64,000 nucleotides of DNA from Ascaris suum. Taxonomy: Eukaryota; Nematoda; Chromadorea; Rhabditida; Ascarididae. Positions 17,901-45,593 of the stretch are shown here, one piece after another. How positions within the stretch are numbered: the stretch's first letter is position 1; every line of letters begins with the position of its first letter. Under the pieces are notes generated by a model. The model worked only from the letters and a program-made list of their open reading frames with translations. It was not told the origin of the DNA and made no database searches. The position numbers and the translations under genes were made by a program. Location of the stretch: positions 6,610,120 to 6,674,119 of the forward strand of contig CM024190.1 of assembly GCA_013433145.1 (NCBI GenBank). The letters are read 5' to 3'.

Positions 17901-18556
17901 TGAAAGTCTTTAACAAAAAGCCTCACCTACCTCTATGCGATAATTGCGATGCAAAAACGTATGCTAATGCAATTTCCCAAATGTAATAATCTGCCCTCGA
18001 AAACATCAATAGACCTTTGTGATGTTTGCCGTTTCGTATATGTGTTGCTGTGTGTTACCCTCTAACACCACCTAAAATAGTTGTTGCTATTAGTGCTTAT
18101 TGCCTAACTTCATAGTTTTTATTGGTATTTCGCACCCAATACAAAAACGATGCGGAAGAAATACTTCAGAATTCGGCTGAAAAAAAAGCATGAAAATGCA
18201 AAAAAAAAGAGAGAAAATGCGCTTGCTAAAAGAAACGAAAGCAATTGCCCAAAGATTTAAGCGCTTTGAATTATCTCTGTGCTAAAATTATTTCTAATTG
18301 ATAGTATTTTCCATAAGTTTTTTTTAAGAGGATTTTTTGTAGTTGCTTGAGCTCATAGTGTTCTCTATTCTTTGCTCTAGAATAGCAAAAATTGATTTAT
18401 TAGTAGGTACTTAAGAACTCAATAGTCACAATATGTTGGATATTTATTTCGAATCGGAGCCAGTTTAGTTTCAATCTAAGATTGCAAAGAAGAGTGTATC
18501 CGTTTGCTATAAGATTGGCTTATATTTCGAATGTCTATTAGTGCCTTTATAGACGG
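14971..18556. other. Divergent intergenic region between the ARFRP1-type and MSK genes
   Basis: This 3.6 kb must hold the promoters of two divergent genes. No coding exon was recognised. Visible structure is limited to T- and A-runs, a GT microsatellite at 16061-16081, and a somewhat GC-richer patch around 17340-17600 that is open for 165 codons on the minus strand. That open frame runs into a poly-A/T run and resembles no family. It might be a 5' untranslated exon of the minus-strand gene, but nothing proves this. Confidence 0.55.
16061..16081. repeat. (GT)n microsatellite
   Basis: A perfect 21-nt GT run lies in the divergent intergenic region. Confidence 0.95.
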
Positions 18557-28032
<9,476 letters not shown>

Positions 28033-30522
28033 AGTCGGAGCCGTTCTCCGAATGCGCAACAGATTGCGCTTTGCGAATCAGTAATTATCCACTGTAGGCT
28101 CTAGGTATATCCGCTGCCTACAGGTTGCTCTATTTGATTGCGTGAGCTTTCCATTTCATTACAAGAGAATCTTTTATTGTCAAGGTAATTCTGAGTGCGT
28201 ACGGGCTTAGATATGAGACCGGAAGTTATTTCGTTTCTTGTTGTTCTTCTTGTGTCTCATTTTTCTTTCTGCCTAATTTTATTATCGATTTTTTTCTCAG
28301 CTGTTGGACGTGCCATAAAATTATTCGTTTACTGACTGGACAGCTTATCATCCCGCTTATTAACCATATGTGATATGCTTCTGAAAGAATCAATTCTTGT
28401 CAAAGTTGCCGGATTATGTGTATACCGTTGAGCGTTTGCAGAAACGCTTGATGACTACGTGGATGGCTGTACTATATGTACTTATTTGTAACTCCTTCCC
28501 TCTCTCTCTCTCTCTCTCTTCCCCTCTCTCTGCCTCTCTCTGTTTATCTAAGATGTACTCAGTTCACGAAGCAGGGCGGTTATGGCTATGAAATTGTATG
28601 TCTCTGACCAACGTAATCTTATATGAAATATGTTGCGGTGATCTGTTTGCACCATTTTGCAGATGTTTATAGTTGATGGAATTCACAAAATATGATTCAT
28701 TTGCTGTTTTCATAGCGTTGTAATATCGTTTACAGTTGAGGCACTTATCGAGTACTAATGACAAAGTTACTGTGGAGTTTTAATAACAAGATTACTGTAG
28801 AGTACTAATAATACAACTGTGTGATTCTGAACGCTGTAATACTCTCTTATTGGTGAAGTATTGCAAAAACCTCTGTGAATAATCGTCATCATATCGTTTC
28901 GCTAATTACACAATTGGTACTGCTTGTAATTCTAGAATTTTTGTTGCATTTCTATTTTTTTTTGATTCAACTATTTGTTTATTGTGTTGCATTTTTCAAT
29001 TTTCTTTTTTTTTATTTGAAGAAGTAAGTGCATTCGATATCACGAGTGCAGTGAAGTTTCAACGATCATCGCAATCAAGGGGGGTTCCGTTTTAGTCGTA
29101 TTGTGCTTGCCAAAATTGTTCTTATTGTCTATGCTATTGTTTAACGGCTGTTCCATTCAAATATTCGTTGCAGTGCCAAAATTTCCTGCTAACAGCATCA
29201 CTCAAAGCTAAGCTTCTTCTGATGCAAAGTTTAGATCACTGGCTAGAGGTGCATAGACGAAGGCCTAGAAGAAGTAATGATTGTTAAGTTCAGTATAGTC
29301 TTCTATTGATTTACTGCTGTTTATGATAGGCATTCCTTATGCCATTTTATTGTGAGCGTTGAAGTGGATATTTCCGCTATATATTGATTTGAATTTCTCA
29401 TTGATTTGCGTGTATCTTTTGCTATTGTTATGCGATTGTTTTTTTTTTGTTTCTTTTTTTTTTTTGGTGGCATTATAATCGTTAACAATCGATCGGTGAG
29501 ATATCTTCTCTTATTTATTTGTTCTTTTTGTTTGTGTTTTTACGAGGGGTATACAGGTAATTTTTCTTAAATTCTTTTGATCTCTAATTAGCTATTTATT
29601 GATCGTAATCATGGTCAATTTGATGATTTTTTTTTTACATTTTTAAGCAATTCAATTTGCCTTTTATTAGTTTTGAGCGATATTTTTTTCCCACCTATTC
29701 GTTGCATTGGCTAACTATCGACGTGAAATTTTGTTTGGTTGCAGTACCCTTGTACTTATCGTTAATTGATTATTTATGGTCATTCGAAGTGTCCATTGTG
29801 ATATATTAATAATATTTGTAAGACGCGCTAATGATTCTATTTTCGTTGCTCTCACCGAATAGTATCCAGTGAAGATCGATAAAATTATATCATTTCGTTG
29901 TGTGATTCTTTTTTTATGGTTGCCATATCGGCGATGTTCCGCTAACCGCTAGCGTTATATCCGCACAGATATCCGCCATTCTTGCGACATCGTTTTTTGC
30001 TCGCTAATGAGCAATCAGTTATTTCTATAGAGGTTTTCTCGTTCGTCTTTTTTTTTTCAGCCTTTTTTTTTGCAAGCTTTTGCAATGCGATCTTGTTTAC
30101 GAGTAGTTACAGGTGGATCAAGTCTTTCAAAGACAGATGGCGGCGAAATCGTCTCGTTGGAAACACAGCAAATATAAACAATAATTTCAAAAAAAAAAAA
30201 ACCAGTAAAGGCGAAGAAATGGCGTCTCACATTTATTGGAAGGGTTGTACGATAGAAAGTCCGAGGAAGAGAAGTGTGTTTGTTATTTAACGGATCGGCA
30301 CTCAATAAATTGCTTCTGTTAACGGAAGGGAGGGGAGCATAAGAGGATGATAGTGAAGATATTACATTCGTGAGAATTCAGGTGAACTTCACAGCTCGCT
30401 AAACTTTTTGCGGCAATCGGTTACGTGAAACTTGTTGGAATATAAGTCGTCGTTAATGGGCTTTGCAGACTTTATCAGCGCGATGTGCAACAAAAAAAAA
30501 CCCCTCTTTGTAATATAATAGT
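28033..30522. other. Convergent 3' region between the MSK and Maf genes
   Basis: No coding exon was recognised. The region is T-rich and holds a CT-rich microsatellite (about 28501-28541). A degenerate tandem repeat of about 33 nt (about 28749-28812) has units sharing AATRACAARRTTACTGTRGAGT. A TTTATT on the plus strand near 30231, which reads AATAAA on the minus strand, could be the distant polyadenylation signal of the Maf gene. Confidence 0.55.
28501..28541. repeat. CT-rich microsatellite
   Basis: An interrupted CT run lies downstream of the MSK stop codon, possibly within its 3' UTR. Confidence 0.85.
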
Positions 30523-33500
30523 TTAGTGAGGTTTAGTATCACGTAGCCAAAGCCTCTTCGCGACTTGATGTGCTGGCAGTCCGACGACGTTATAGAAGCA
30601 TCCATCGATGCTTTCGACAAACATCGCTCCAGCAGCCTGAATCCCATATGAGCCGGCTCGACCACTGGAATTAATGTTGTTGAAATGATTTAAAGCGATC
30701 GGATTGCTTTTACTCGTTCCGATGATCTCGTTATCAAAAGCCGAATCTTTGACACAACGAAACTGGCTTAGTGTAGGTTTTCCGGTAAGTCTTATTGGGC
30801 TTAATTGACGATGGGTGCTACTAATATTTTCGAAAAGTTCTAAACTTTCGTGGTACATTGCATTCTTTCTGAAAACTTGTATTTCCCTATTTCCATATTG
30901 CGTATGCACACTGTTGGTTGCCTAGATTTTAATGGCTAAGAGGAAGCGATGGCAAACGTTGAGTAGTTGAGGATAGCAAAACAGTGCTTAACTGATTGAT
31001 ATACTTACAGTGGCTCTCCTGAACGGACATACTGCTCGATGACAGCATCCGGTATCGGACCGAATTTCACTGATGTACGTTCATGGAATAGCTCACAGTT
31101 GTTGGCTTCGATAAGCGCTACACCCGTAAAGACTTCATGTGTACGATTGCTGAGACTGAAAGCAATTGCCCTTCTGCACTTTCAACTCTTGGCTGCTGAT
31201 CGTTTTTACGAAAATATTAGTTTACATCTTATTTTAAACGTTTTCTTTTTGTTTGGAAAAAAAATGCCGACGGATCCATTTGGCTATCGAGGAACATAAA
31301 GTCGAGAAATGCATCGAAAAGTAATCAGGAATCTCGGCCTAGGTTTCCAGATGTGAACACTAATTTCAATACTACATCTAATTAAATATTAAAAAAAGTG
31401 ATTTTTGATTTACGTATTACAAAGTGAGTACTCGAAAAACTTCGTAGGATTATCGGCTAATAAAGAATCCAATTTGAATTTTGTTTTTAATGATTTTGAA
31501 AGTATCAAAGAAATTAGATTGTAAGGTAAGTTTTATTATGAACGAAATGAAATGTTGAGAATATAGAAGAGGCGATAACAAACCGTTTCAGTGTTCTCCT
31601 TGCATCGTCGATATCTCGTGGCTTTCCAATAATCTCACCGTCGAGAACAATAACCGTATCGCATCCCATTATAATATCGTATTCATTCGGATTCTATGAA
31701 TGAAATTTTTTCAAATTTTAACCTTTATAAAGAACATCGATATTACACACTTTATTCAAATTTTTGTTCATTTATTTAACAATAGTACGCAGTGCTCTCA
31801 TCTATTACCGCATCCTTTTTATAATTGCTTTTATATGGAACAAAAGCGTTTCTCGAAACGATTAAATGGACCATATTTTAAAGTGGGTCTAAGTTATTTA
31901 CTTATTGAAATAGGTCATTCGTTTTATTCTTCATAGTTCAGTGATGTGTTAGTGCAATTCGTATGTTCCGCGTGTTTGTTTCTTGTAAAAGCGAGAATAA
32001 CGCCATAAGACTCTCTTAGAAAGCACATAAAAGCAAAAGTGTTCATTCGCCTTTTTAACCAGAGGGTTGAACGCTTAATTTTCAAGCTTTCTTCATGGTT
32101 ATCTAACGGCAGTTCCTTCATGAAAATTAAATTCATAATTGTGAGATAGGTTTTCACGTATATCTTTCAATATCTTTCTTTAAGTCATAGTGAGGTTAAT
32201 GGTTTGCTTGACAAATATTAGTAAATAAGTGAAAAAAAAAGATGACTGAAATAATTCCTAACGAGTTGACTAGCAACTGCTAGAGCCTTGTTTTTGGCTG
32301 TCTGTTCAACGAAGTCGGCAACAGGCATCGACCTGCTTAGATTTTCCGCATAGTCGGATACCTTTACAGTCGGCTCAATACCCTGCAAAGGTTGTAGTTA
32401 TATATCGGTATTCCGCTTTTATACGATATTCTTGTGTGTAACTCGAGGATGAACTTCTCGAAATATAATAAAAAGGTGTGTTTGTGACAGCCGCGGTTTT
32501 GATACAGACAATATTTATGGAGTGATTGATGCAAATAAGCAGTTGTAGTTCATTGTTGATAAAAGTTTATTATCCTCTCAATGATGCGATATTTGTTGGG
32601 AAATTCATTCGACTATCTTCTCATTTCAACAATGATATTCTGAATGAGGTTGACATGATTTGATTTGGCTAAATTTAAGTCATCCAACACAACCACTTTC
32701 AGCATTGTTCCTGATGAAATCAGCCACGTTAGGATTGATGTCGATATGAATGGAGAGATTTGCACAACTTAAATTTCTTATCTAGAGAAGAACACATGCT
32801 TATTCCAGCTCCCGTTAATGAAAATTCGAAAAACATTTGATATGATTCAGACGTATTTCCAAGCCGATCGTATGATACCTGATGCTCTGTTTCCTTCCCC
32901 TTCGTTTTTCTTCTCTTCAGTCCTTCCGTTTCATTCTACATTAACTGAGTAATGCAAATATCGTTGGGAACGTTCAACTAGGAACTTTGTATGATTCATC
33001 TGGGGATATTTACCGGCCAAGTCGTTTGGACCACCCACGAATTTACTCGAACATTTGAACATTAGAAGAATGTCCTTAGCGCGAATTAGCGTATGGGGTA
33101 CGTGCGTTTTTTTCCTCAGCTGGTGAGGAACTATCATTGCCATTGCTTAGCAACTGCATAAGATTTTATTTTCGATTGCTTAAAGAAATCGCCTAGCGGA
33201 GTCAATATGAAAATGATGCTTGATGCAATTAGACAATCAGAACATTGGCTATAATGCATCGTCGTCAAAATTTGTAGGACATAATTATTGCTTATCGTTC
33301 CTTATAAATAATCAATTTTTTTTTTAAGCCATTGAAAGCTTAGCTGACTAGATCTTCAATAATATTGTCGTTGTTTAACCGTTCAAAATCTAACAACCTT
33401 AGAAAAATTGTAATGAAAATTACTATAAAATATTGGATTTCCTACTGGATTTATATGATATTTATTCGTTTATTTTACTGTTTTATTCAGTAATTATCAC

Positions 33501-34420
33501 TCGATCAGAATGCTCCGCATGATGCTCTCAAATTAAGATATTTCGTTAGTGAATAGATGAATATTTTTATGATTGGCGGCGATTTATATCGAGAATTATG
33601 CATCGATGATGCGCTTAAAGTGTTCAATTTATTAAAACAATCAATTTTCGATCGGTTTTGTAAATTTTTAAATAGTTCATTGTATTGCAGTAAAAGTAAT
33701 AACTTGTTTGGCTTATATTATTAACGCATCGGAAGCGATTCGTATTTCACATATTCGATTCGTTAGTTGAATATATTGTTAGATTATCGGCACTACGTTT
33801 CGCTTTATAGATTTTGTTTTTTGTTTTTTGTTTTTTTTTTTGTTGTTTTTTCCCTCCGATTATATAGTCGATTATTTGATTTTTTATCCTATTTGCTGTT
33901 AAATATGTGATGTGTATTTTTCGAAAAATTCATATTATCTTTTACGAACGCCTTGAAGTGGGATGTATTATGAAATGCTCGCCCAAGGATATCAAATCCA
34001 TAGTGGCGATGTCGCGAATCGTTACAACACGTCTACTTTTTAGTGCTCATTTTTGGAACCATCTTTTATTTACTCACTCATTGAAATGATGGATTTCTTT
34101 ATAAAATTGTCCATTTCTTTGTCGAGTATCACGATATAATTCCACAATCCGAAAATGATGAATTTACAATCGTCACTCATTATTTGCATATTTAAAACGC
34201 ATCGTTAACCTTTACTTTAAATTGCTACGCACATATCGGTGTTGAATACCTCCCGGTGTCATTAGAAATTCATTAACTGTAATAGCGACAAAGGTTGAAG
34301 CGATCTGCAGTAATGCTGTAACTGTAATAGCGATAAGCATAAAAATGCATCAAAGTAATGCTTACAATTTGCCTCAGGAGGTCGAGGCGCTGCTTGGAGC
34401 CGCTGGCGAGCACCATCCGA

Positions 34421-39960
<5,540 letters not shown>

Positions 39961-40401
39961 CGGCGCTTGCCTTAAAGCGGTCAATCTACTTGATCTCTAG
40001 TGACCTTAGGTAATGATGAATATTGTCGGTTCAGTGCGCTGTTATTATGGACTGTACCCGGTTACTTCCAAAGAGGCCTCTTTCTACGATCGGTTTAACC
40101 TTATGAAGCGACCTTATCTATTTTGTTGTTGTTTCGTGAACGATCCATCGTGCAATGTGAATAAGGACCTCTGTAATCTCTTGGAGATTACCAGGGTTCA
40201 TTATTTCTTCAGAATTTTTCTCGGAGAGGTTAAGAATGAGTGAAAACCTTCACAGGTTTTTTCCCTCAGTGAGTCATTATGCAAAGAATCTCTATGCTTA
40301 TCTCAATAACACTGCAAAGCACCGCCATGAGGGAAAAATATCACGTATCTCTACAAAGAAGCCTTTAAGAGAAGGTGAGGAGGAGGGAGGAAATGCTGCA
40401 T
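39961..40401. other. Short gap downstream of ABHD18
   Basis: No exon or repeat was recognised on either strand. It separates two convergent transcription units and probably contains both 3' ends. Confidence 0.6.
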
Positions 40402-40935
40402 TCAGCATCTCCTTTCTAAGAAAACTGGATGCAGTCAATTATTGTAAATGAAAAGTGCTCACTATAACGAACAAAGTACGCGTCAAATGCGACGTCTAAC
40501 GTCGCCTTTGAAGGCATCGTTGCTCGTAACCATTCTCCGAGATCGTCTTTAGTGACCGCTTTGAATAAATATTGCTTATAGGTGTTTGGATGCATGGAAA
40601 AGCGCAGCTGCTTGCATTCTGAACTCATTCCGGTCATCGAAACGGATGTAGTACGCATTCTTTTTGTTTTCACTTTGAAGAAAACAACTAGTAGGTGATA
40701 TTCTTCACCAAGCTGCCCTATACTAAATTCAGTAGATCTTGGGGAAAAAATAGTTGTTTATGCGTAAGTAGCACTAAAGACCCAACTGAAACAACTTAAT
40801 TCTCCTCGGTTAGTATGTTCTACTAAAGTAAGACGCTTCTGCCGTAGATGCAATAACCAAAGAAACGGACAGCATCCTCACGATCAATAATGCAGCACAC
40901 GCCTTCTGTACTCGCTAATATCTCTTCCAAATCCA
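40402..40935 (-). CDS. Unrecognised protein, C-terminal exons; last part PH-domain-like (partial model)
   Basis: Minus-strand exons 40935-40858, 40717-40463 and possibly 40415-40402 can be joined in frame: acceptor GATGTTGCAG, donor GGTTATT, acceptor TTTAGTATAG, donor GTGAGC, last acceptor TTTTCTTAG followed by TGA. The product includes DLEEILAST, CCIIDRED, EEYHLLVVFFKV, then KQLRFSMHPNT and YLFKAVTKDDLGEWLRA. A beta-strand followed by a final amphipathic helix with an invariant-looking Trp is how a PH domain ends, but the resemblance is structural and by eye. The first exon may instead start slightly upstream (an AAAAG acceptor also keeps the frame), and 5' exons were not found. It lies 1.4 kb downstream of cyc-1 on the same strand, so it could be a downstream gene in a cyc-1 operon. 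Confidence 0.4.
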
Positions 40936-42361
40936 CTGCAACATCGAACACCTTTTATAGCAACTATTAAATCAAAGCTAGCCGGAATTTCTAAATCCCT
41001 TATGCGTGGGCGATTGCGTCCACAAAGTTCCAGATCTGCTGTTCACGCATATATATCGATACATACAGATGAGGAGCACAACGTAATAGCACTCTAATGC
41101 AAAAGTCATACCGATGTGATTTTGTAGAGGGAAAAGGTCAGAGAGGAGCACATGTATGTCACAAATTTAGCACGACATCCCTACTTCGACATTTTCCCTA
41201 CTTCGAAACTCTTAGAACTTGGAAGGTTTTTATGGAATGAAGAAAAATTATTAAATGATTTTCCCAAGTGCAGTAGAACGCTTAAACGCTTAAGAGGACT
41301 TTTTTCTCGGCACTATCTATGCGCAGACTGAATCGTCGGATGTTTGTCGACAATGTTGCTAGGAAGTGATACGAAATGTTGAGCAAGGTGTTTCTCACAT
41401 CATACGGCACTCTACTTTATAGCTTGGCAAAATTTACACGGAAGATGTATATATTAATTTGGATGGAAGGCGTATATATTTTTCAACCACCCCTCTCCTT
41501 CACATTCAGCTTCGTGTTTCAAAATATAATTGTATAAAATTTGTCGCCACTTTCTTCACTTGCTCTCTCAACATTTCAGGAAATGAAATGCGTTAATACA
41601 CATGCTTAACAGTAGGCGTGATATCGCCTAGAAGATAAAACATTACTTGTAATAGTGCTAAAATAATAGTATAACCTTAGTGGAAATGTGTGCCTCACAT
41701 TCGCCGTAAAACGAATTTAACGCAGAATTCATATCAAATGAAAGTGGTCGTTTCATTTCGTCATTCCACATTCACTTAACAAACATCACCAAACTAATTT
41801 CAAAATGAACTACAAACAATCTACCATATTCCCTATCACAACATCGAATATAGGCACAAAATATACAGCATATATTCTAAAATATCGACTAAAACAACAG
41901 TCTTTAGCGATCGGCATACATCACTGCATGAGGTGGATTAAAAGCAATAAAAAGACAACGGTGAATAAGGAAGTGACAATCGATGAACACCGTCACTTAG
42001 ATGGGCGTTCCGCTCATCAGAACGGCAATAAGAGATTAGCAAAAACGAGGTGTACGTATTTCGTTTAATAAGTCTAATATTCAAATTAAACTGAGGTATA
42101 ACAACAATGGGATGCTTTCAGCCTTCTATTTCGAATACAGTTAAAAAACTATCCAGCATAAGCGTGCGTCCCTTTGCAAGCAATCCTTTATACATATACA
42201 TGAATATCCACCTTGTTGGAATATCATAAATACCTTTATATACTCAGACGGCGCGCTTTTACAAATGAAGAACACTTTCGAGAACAAATTCTGCATCTAA
42301 AACGAAAGATATAAGTCATAAGGCGACGCATTTCCACGGCACCCAGCTACTTGCACTCAAT
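40936..42361. other. Region between cyc-1 and the unrecognised minus-strand exons
   Basis: No exon could be supported. If the 40.4-40.9 kb exons belong to a larger minus-strand gene, its missing 5' exons should be here. I see only short open stretches, such as one ending near 41330-41400, without clear splice sites. AT-rich runs near 41850-42060 give an 87-codon plus-strand open frame with no family resemblance. Confidence 0.5.
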
Positions 42362-45300
42362 CTAAGTCTTCTTCGTTGGTGGCTCGCGACCTCTAACTGT
42401 GCGCCAAGCGAACTTTTGACTTTTCACAAATGACCACACGTATCGCTTACCATAAAGAAGTACGAACGTTACAAACGGTAACATCACAAGAACCTGAAAA
42501 CATTATTGATTATGCTCGAGTCCAGGAAAGCAAAACCTTATGGCATAAGCTTCGAACTATGGAATTCAAATTACAATCGTGCAGGATTTGGTACAAAGAC
42601 ATGCATCTGTCGTTATTGAGGCACACAACTTTATTCCTGCACAAGTTACATTGCTAAAATAGGGCTACTTGTGTTTTATTTACAAATGAAAGTTGCGCAC
42701 ACTCTAGAGTTTGTCATAGATATGGGTAGACGACTAAAACGAGCGTTGTGCAATCGAATTTGTGAAGAACGAAGATGTGGAAATCAGCTTACTTTGAGTG
42801 CCCACCGCTTACGCGTATCATGGAACGGCTCTGCGGTCCAACGCATAAACGTGGCCACATCCTTCGCTTGTTGGCTCGCTGTCGCTGGCGTTCCATCTTT
42901 GTACTCGATACCCTCGTCGAACAACTGTTGAGGCATTGAAATAACACCACCCGCAAAATACGGATTGTATGCCTTGCCTTCATCAATCTAAACCCTTTCA
43001 TTCATATTTCGTACGACCGTTTACATATCAGCTGAACCATGCTTATCGAGTTGTTAATTTAACTGATATATAAAAGATCCACATCTTAACTCGAAGAACT
43101 TATTTCCAGACAGAAAATCTTCAATTTCTGTTCAACTTGTCCATAAAGTTCCTTACTTAAACGCATTTCGTCTACACTTGAGTATAAAACAGAAACTTTG
43201 TGGAATAAATTCATAATATATTCAGTTCTTATAATTCTTTCACTTCCTGTGGAAATCCAGTTCTTAAAACCTCAAAGAAGGACTTTCTTCCGTTGAGTTT
43301 TAGGAACGAGTTGGTGCTAGACCCTCTTCCCTCCCCTTTTCTACACCAGCCATTCCCTTCCGTATATCAATCAATTCCTTCATACAACTTCATGAGCTTT
43401 CCCATGTGGTGCCATATAGCAAAGTGAAACCCAAAATAGCTACTTCACGAAATTTTATCAATCATCGTCCACTGTACTGTCTCAGTTATTTGCTAGTAAC
43501 GGCTTTAATATACACCTCCTATGTCGCTTACAATTTGAATTGAAGCACATACCTTGACACCGGCTGGTGCGTCGAAATATCCGGTTAATAATGAGAAGAT
43601 GTAATCATCCCCTCCATGGCGTGCTAGCGCCATTAGTGATAGATCGGGTGGTGCAGCACCATTGTTAGCTGCCGCAGCAGCTTTCTTATTTGGATACGGT
43701 GAAGGCAACGCATCGGTTAAAATACCTGGTCGCTCAATGGGCGCTCCTGAATGATTGAATAAAATTGAGAGGACATAATCACAGAAAACAAACGGACTCT
43801 TTAATGATAAGATGTTTGACTGTACTGTGTTCACTTCCAATTTTTCGTTTCAAAAATAAACAATGAAAAAAGTTACCATTGAAGGACATAATGCAAAATA
43901 TTAGATAATAGCAACGCGAGAGCTATGAATGATAACGTTCAAGAAAGTTGATTAAAAGTTAAATACTTATCGCAATCAGTGATGTTTCATGAGCAACAAG
44001 AAAATAGCGCCTATACTGCTCGTTTTTAATGAACAATATAAACCTCATTTTAACGACTCTATTTAAACCAGATCCCTCCACGGTTCATTTGCCTCTGCGA
44101 AAGGGCTCGACTACCGCTATTGATTTACACTACGAACATCTAACAACTAACGTTTCTAACAAAACAGCACTTAGGCAAATAGGGCAGCGTATCGTGCTCG
44201 TACAGGATGAGCATCGAAAACGCAATGAACCTCTTGTTCACCTTTATCGTCTATATCACGGATGGTGGCTTCAGCTGCTTCAGCCTTCGCTTCTTCTTCG
44301 GTCATAAAGACGTCCACGAAATGACGGTAATGGATAAATTTCATAGAATGACATGCAGCGCACACCTGTTTATAAACCTCATAACCTCGCCGGACGCTGA
44401 AATGGAATCCCATTTCAACTAGAGATGCATCTGTGGTCCAAAAGCATAAAAACCTCCCCTCAAGTAATGATACATTTAGCGGTTGAATTACGACACTTAG
44501 CTGAGGCACAGTACATTATTTAATTGATGTTGCATTGAGGCAACTCAAAGGAAAGTAAACACCTTGTAAACGAGCATAATAGCGCTAAATATAATGCATA
44601 TGAGTAAACAGTTCGGGTACTCTCACATAGTTGTATGCGCATACGCAATATGTACGTAGATACTTTCATGCAGCAAAAATCCAAAAAATATTAAGTTCAA
44701 CTTTTCCTCCTTATTTACGTCTGCTCAATCATTACCCTCAACTTTGTCATTCTCTCGTCGACGTGCTCGACGAATCTGAGGCATTCAGTTCGGTGGTCGT
44801 CTGCTCGCAGACTGAGGAGGTCGACCTTCTTGTCGGCTCTTTGGTGATGAAGTGGCTCCAAACTCAGAAGCCTCCGTAAAGAAAAACTGTATATGGGAAC
44901 CACTATCCATCAAAAACAGAGTGAATAAGTACAGCGCTAAAAATATGAAGTTTGTTGTTACTTACGATGCCATATCAAGGGAAGAAAATACACCACTATG
45001 TGACCAATGGAGTTTATACGGATGAACAACGTGTTCGCCAGCTTCGACGGTGACTGCATTCTCAAGAGCGTATATAAGGGCACCTGCGCCAGCCGCTGAG
45101 CATAAGCCTGCGCTCAAAGCCAATGATTTCTAAAACAACACCTCTCTAGGCTGACTACAATTATTACTTCCAACACTAATCGTAATCAAAATAATACGAC
45201 CACACGTCTCTATCAGGAGCAACTAAACGAGGCTATGCTATTGCCTATGATCACAATGGGGATCGAAATTGAGATTGCTGCACATCACGTACAATCAAAC

Positions 45301-45593
45301 AGCATATAAAGCAATAATTATTCCGAATAATGGCTGCAACCGAACGGAAGCAAAATTGTTTTATAGAACCTACTGTTAGCGTCAAACATTTCCCGGCTGC
45401 ATAATATAAAGTCGAACTTTTATTACGACTGAGGTGAAAAATTCGAGTAAGAATGCTGCGAAATTGGCTAAGATAAGTAAAAGCACATCCATACTCATCA
45501 CACCTCGTCACCGTCATTAATGAAGTTAATTAAGCTTTGAGAGTGCAAAAAAGAACTCACCCAGGCAAACCGGCCGGCGAGTGCTCTCTGCAT
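42362..45593 (-). CDS. cyc-1: Cytochrome c1, mitochondrial complex III subunit (6 exons)
   Basis: Minus-strand exons are 45593-45561, 45129-44966, 44396-44242, 43746-43553, 42987-42793 and 42493-42362. All are GT-AG with consistent phases, giving 290 residues. The N-terminus ([11 protein letters not shown]) is a basic mitochondrial presequence, followed by a hydrophobic Ala/Gly-rich sorting segment. Haem c is bound by CAACH at 78-82 in [19 protein letters not shown]. Further family blocks are [34 protein letters not shown] with the likely axial Met200 (ISMPQQL), DGTPAT and [16 protein letters not shown]-terminal transmembrane helix (about 248-262) is followed by a basic matrix tail. Cytochrome c1 passes electrons from the Rieske protein to cytochrome c in the inner membrane. 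A leader acceptor (GTTCACAG) abuts the ATG, suggesting trans-splicing directly to the start codon. Confidence 0.97.
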
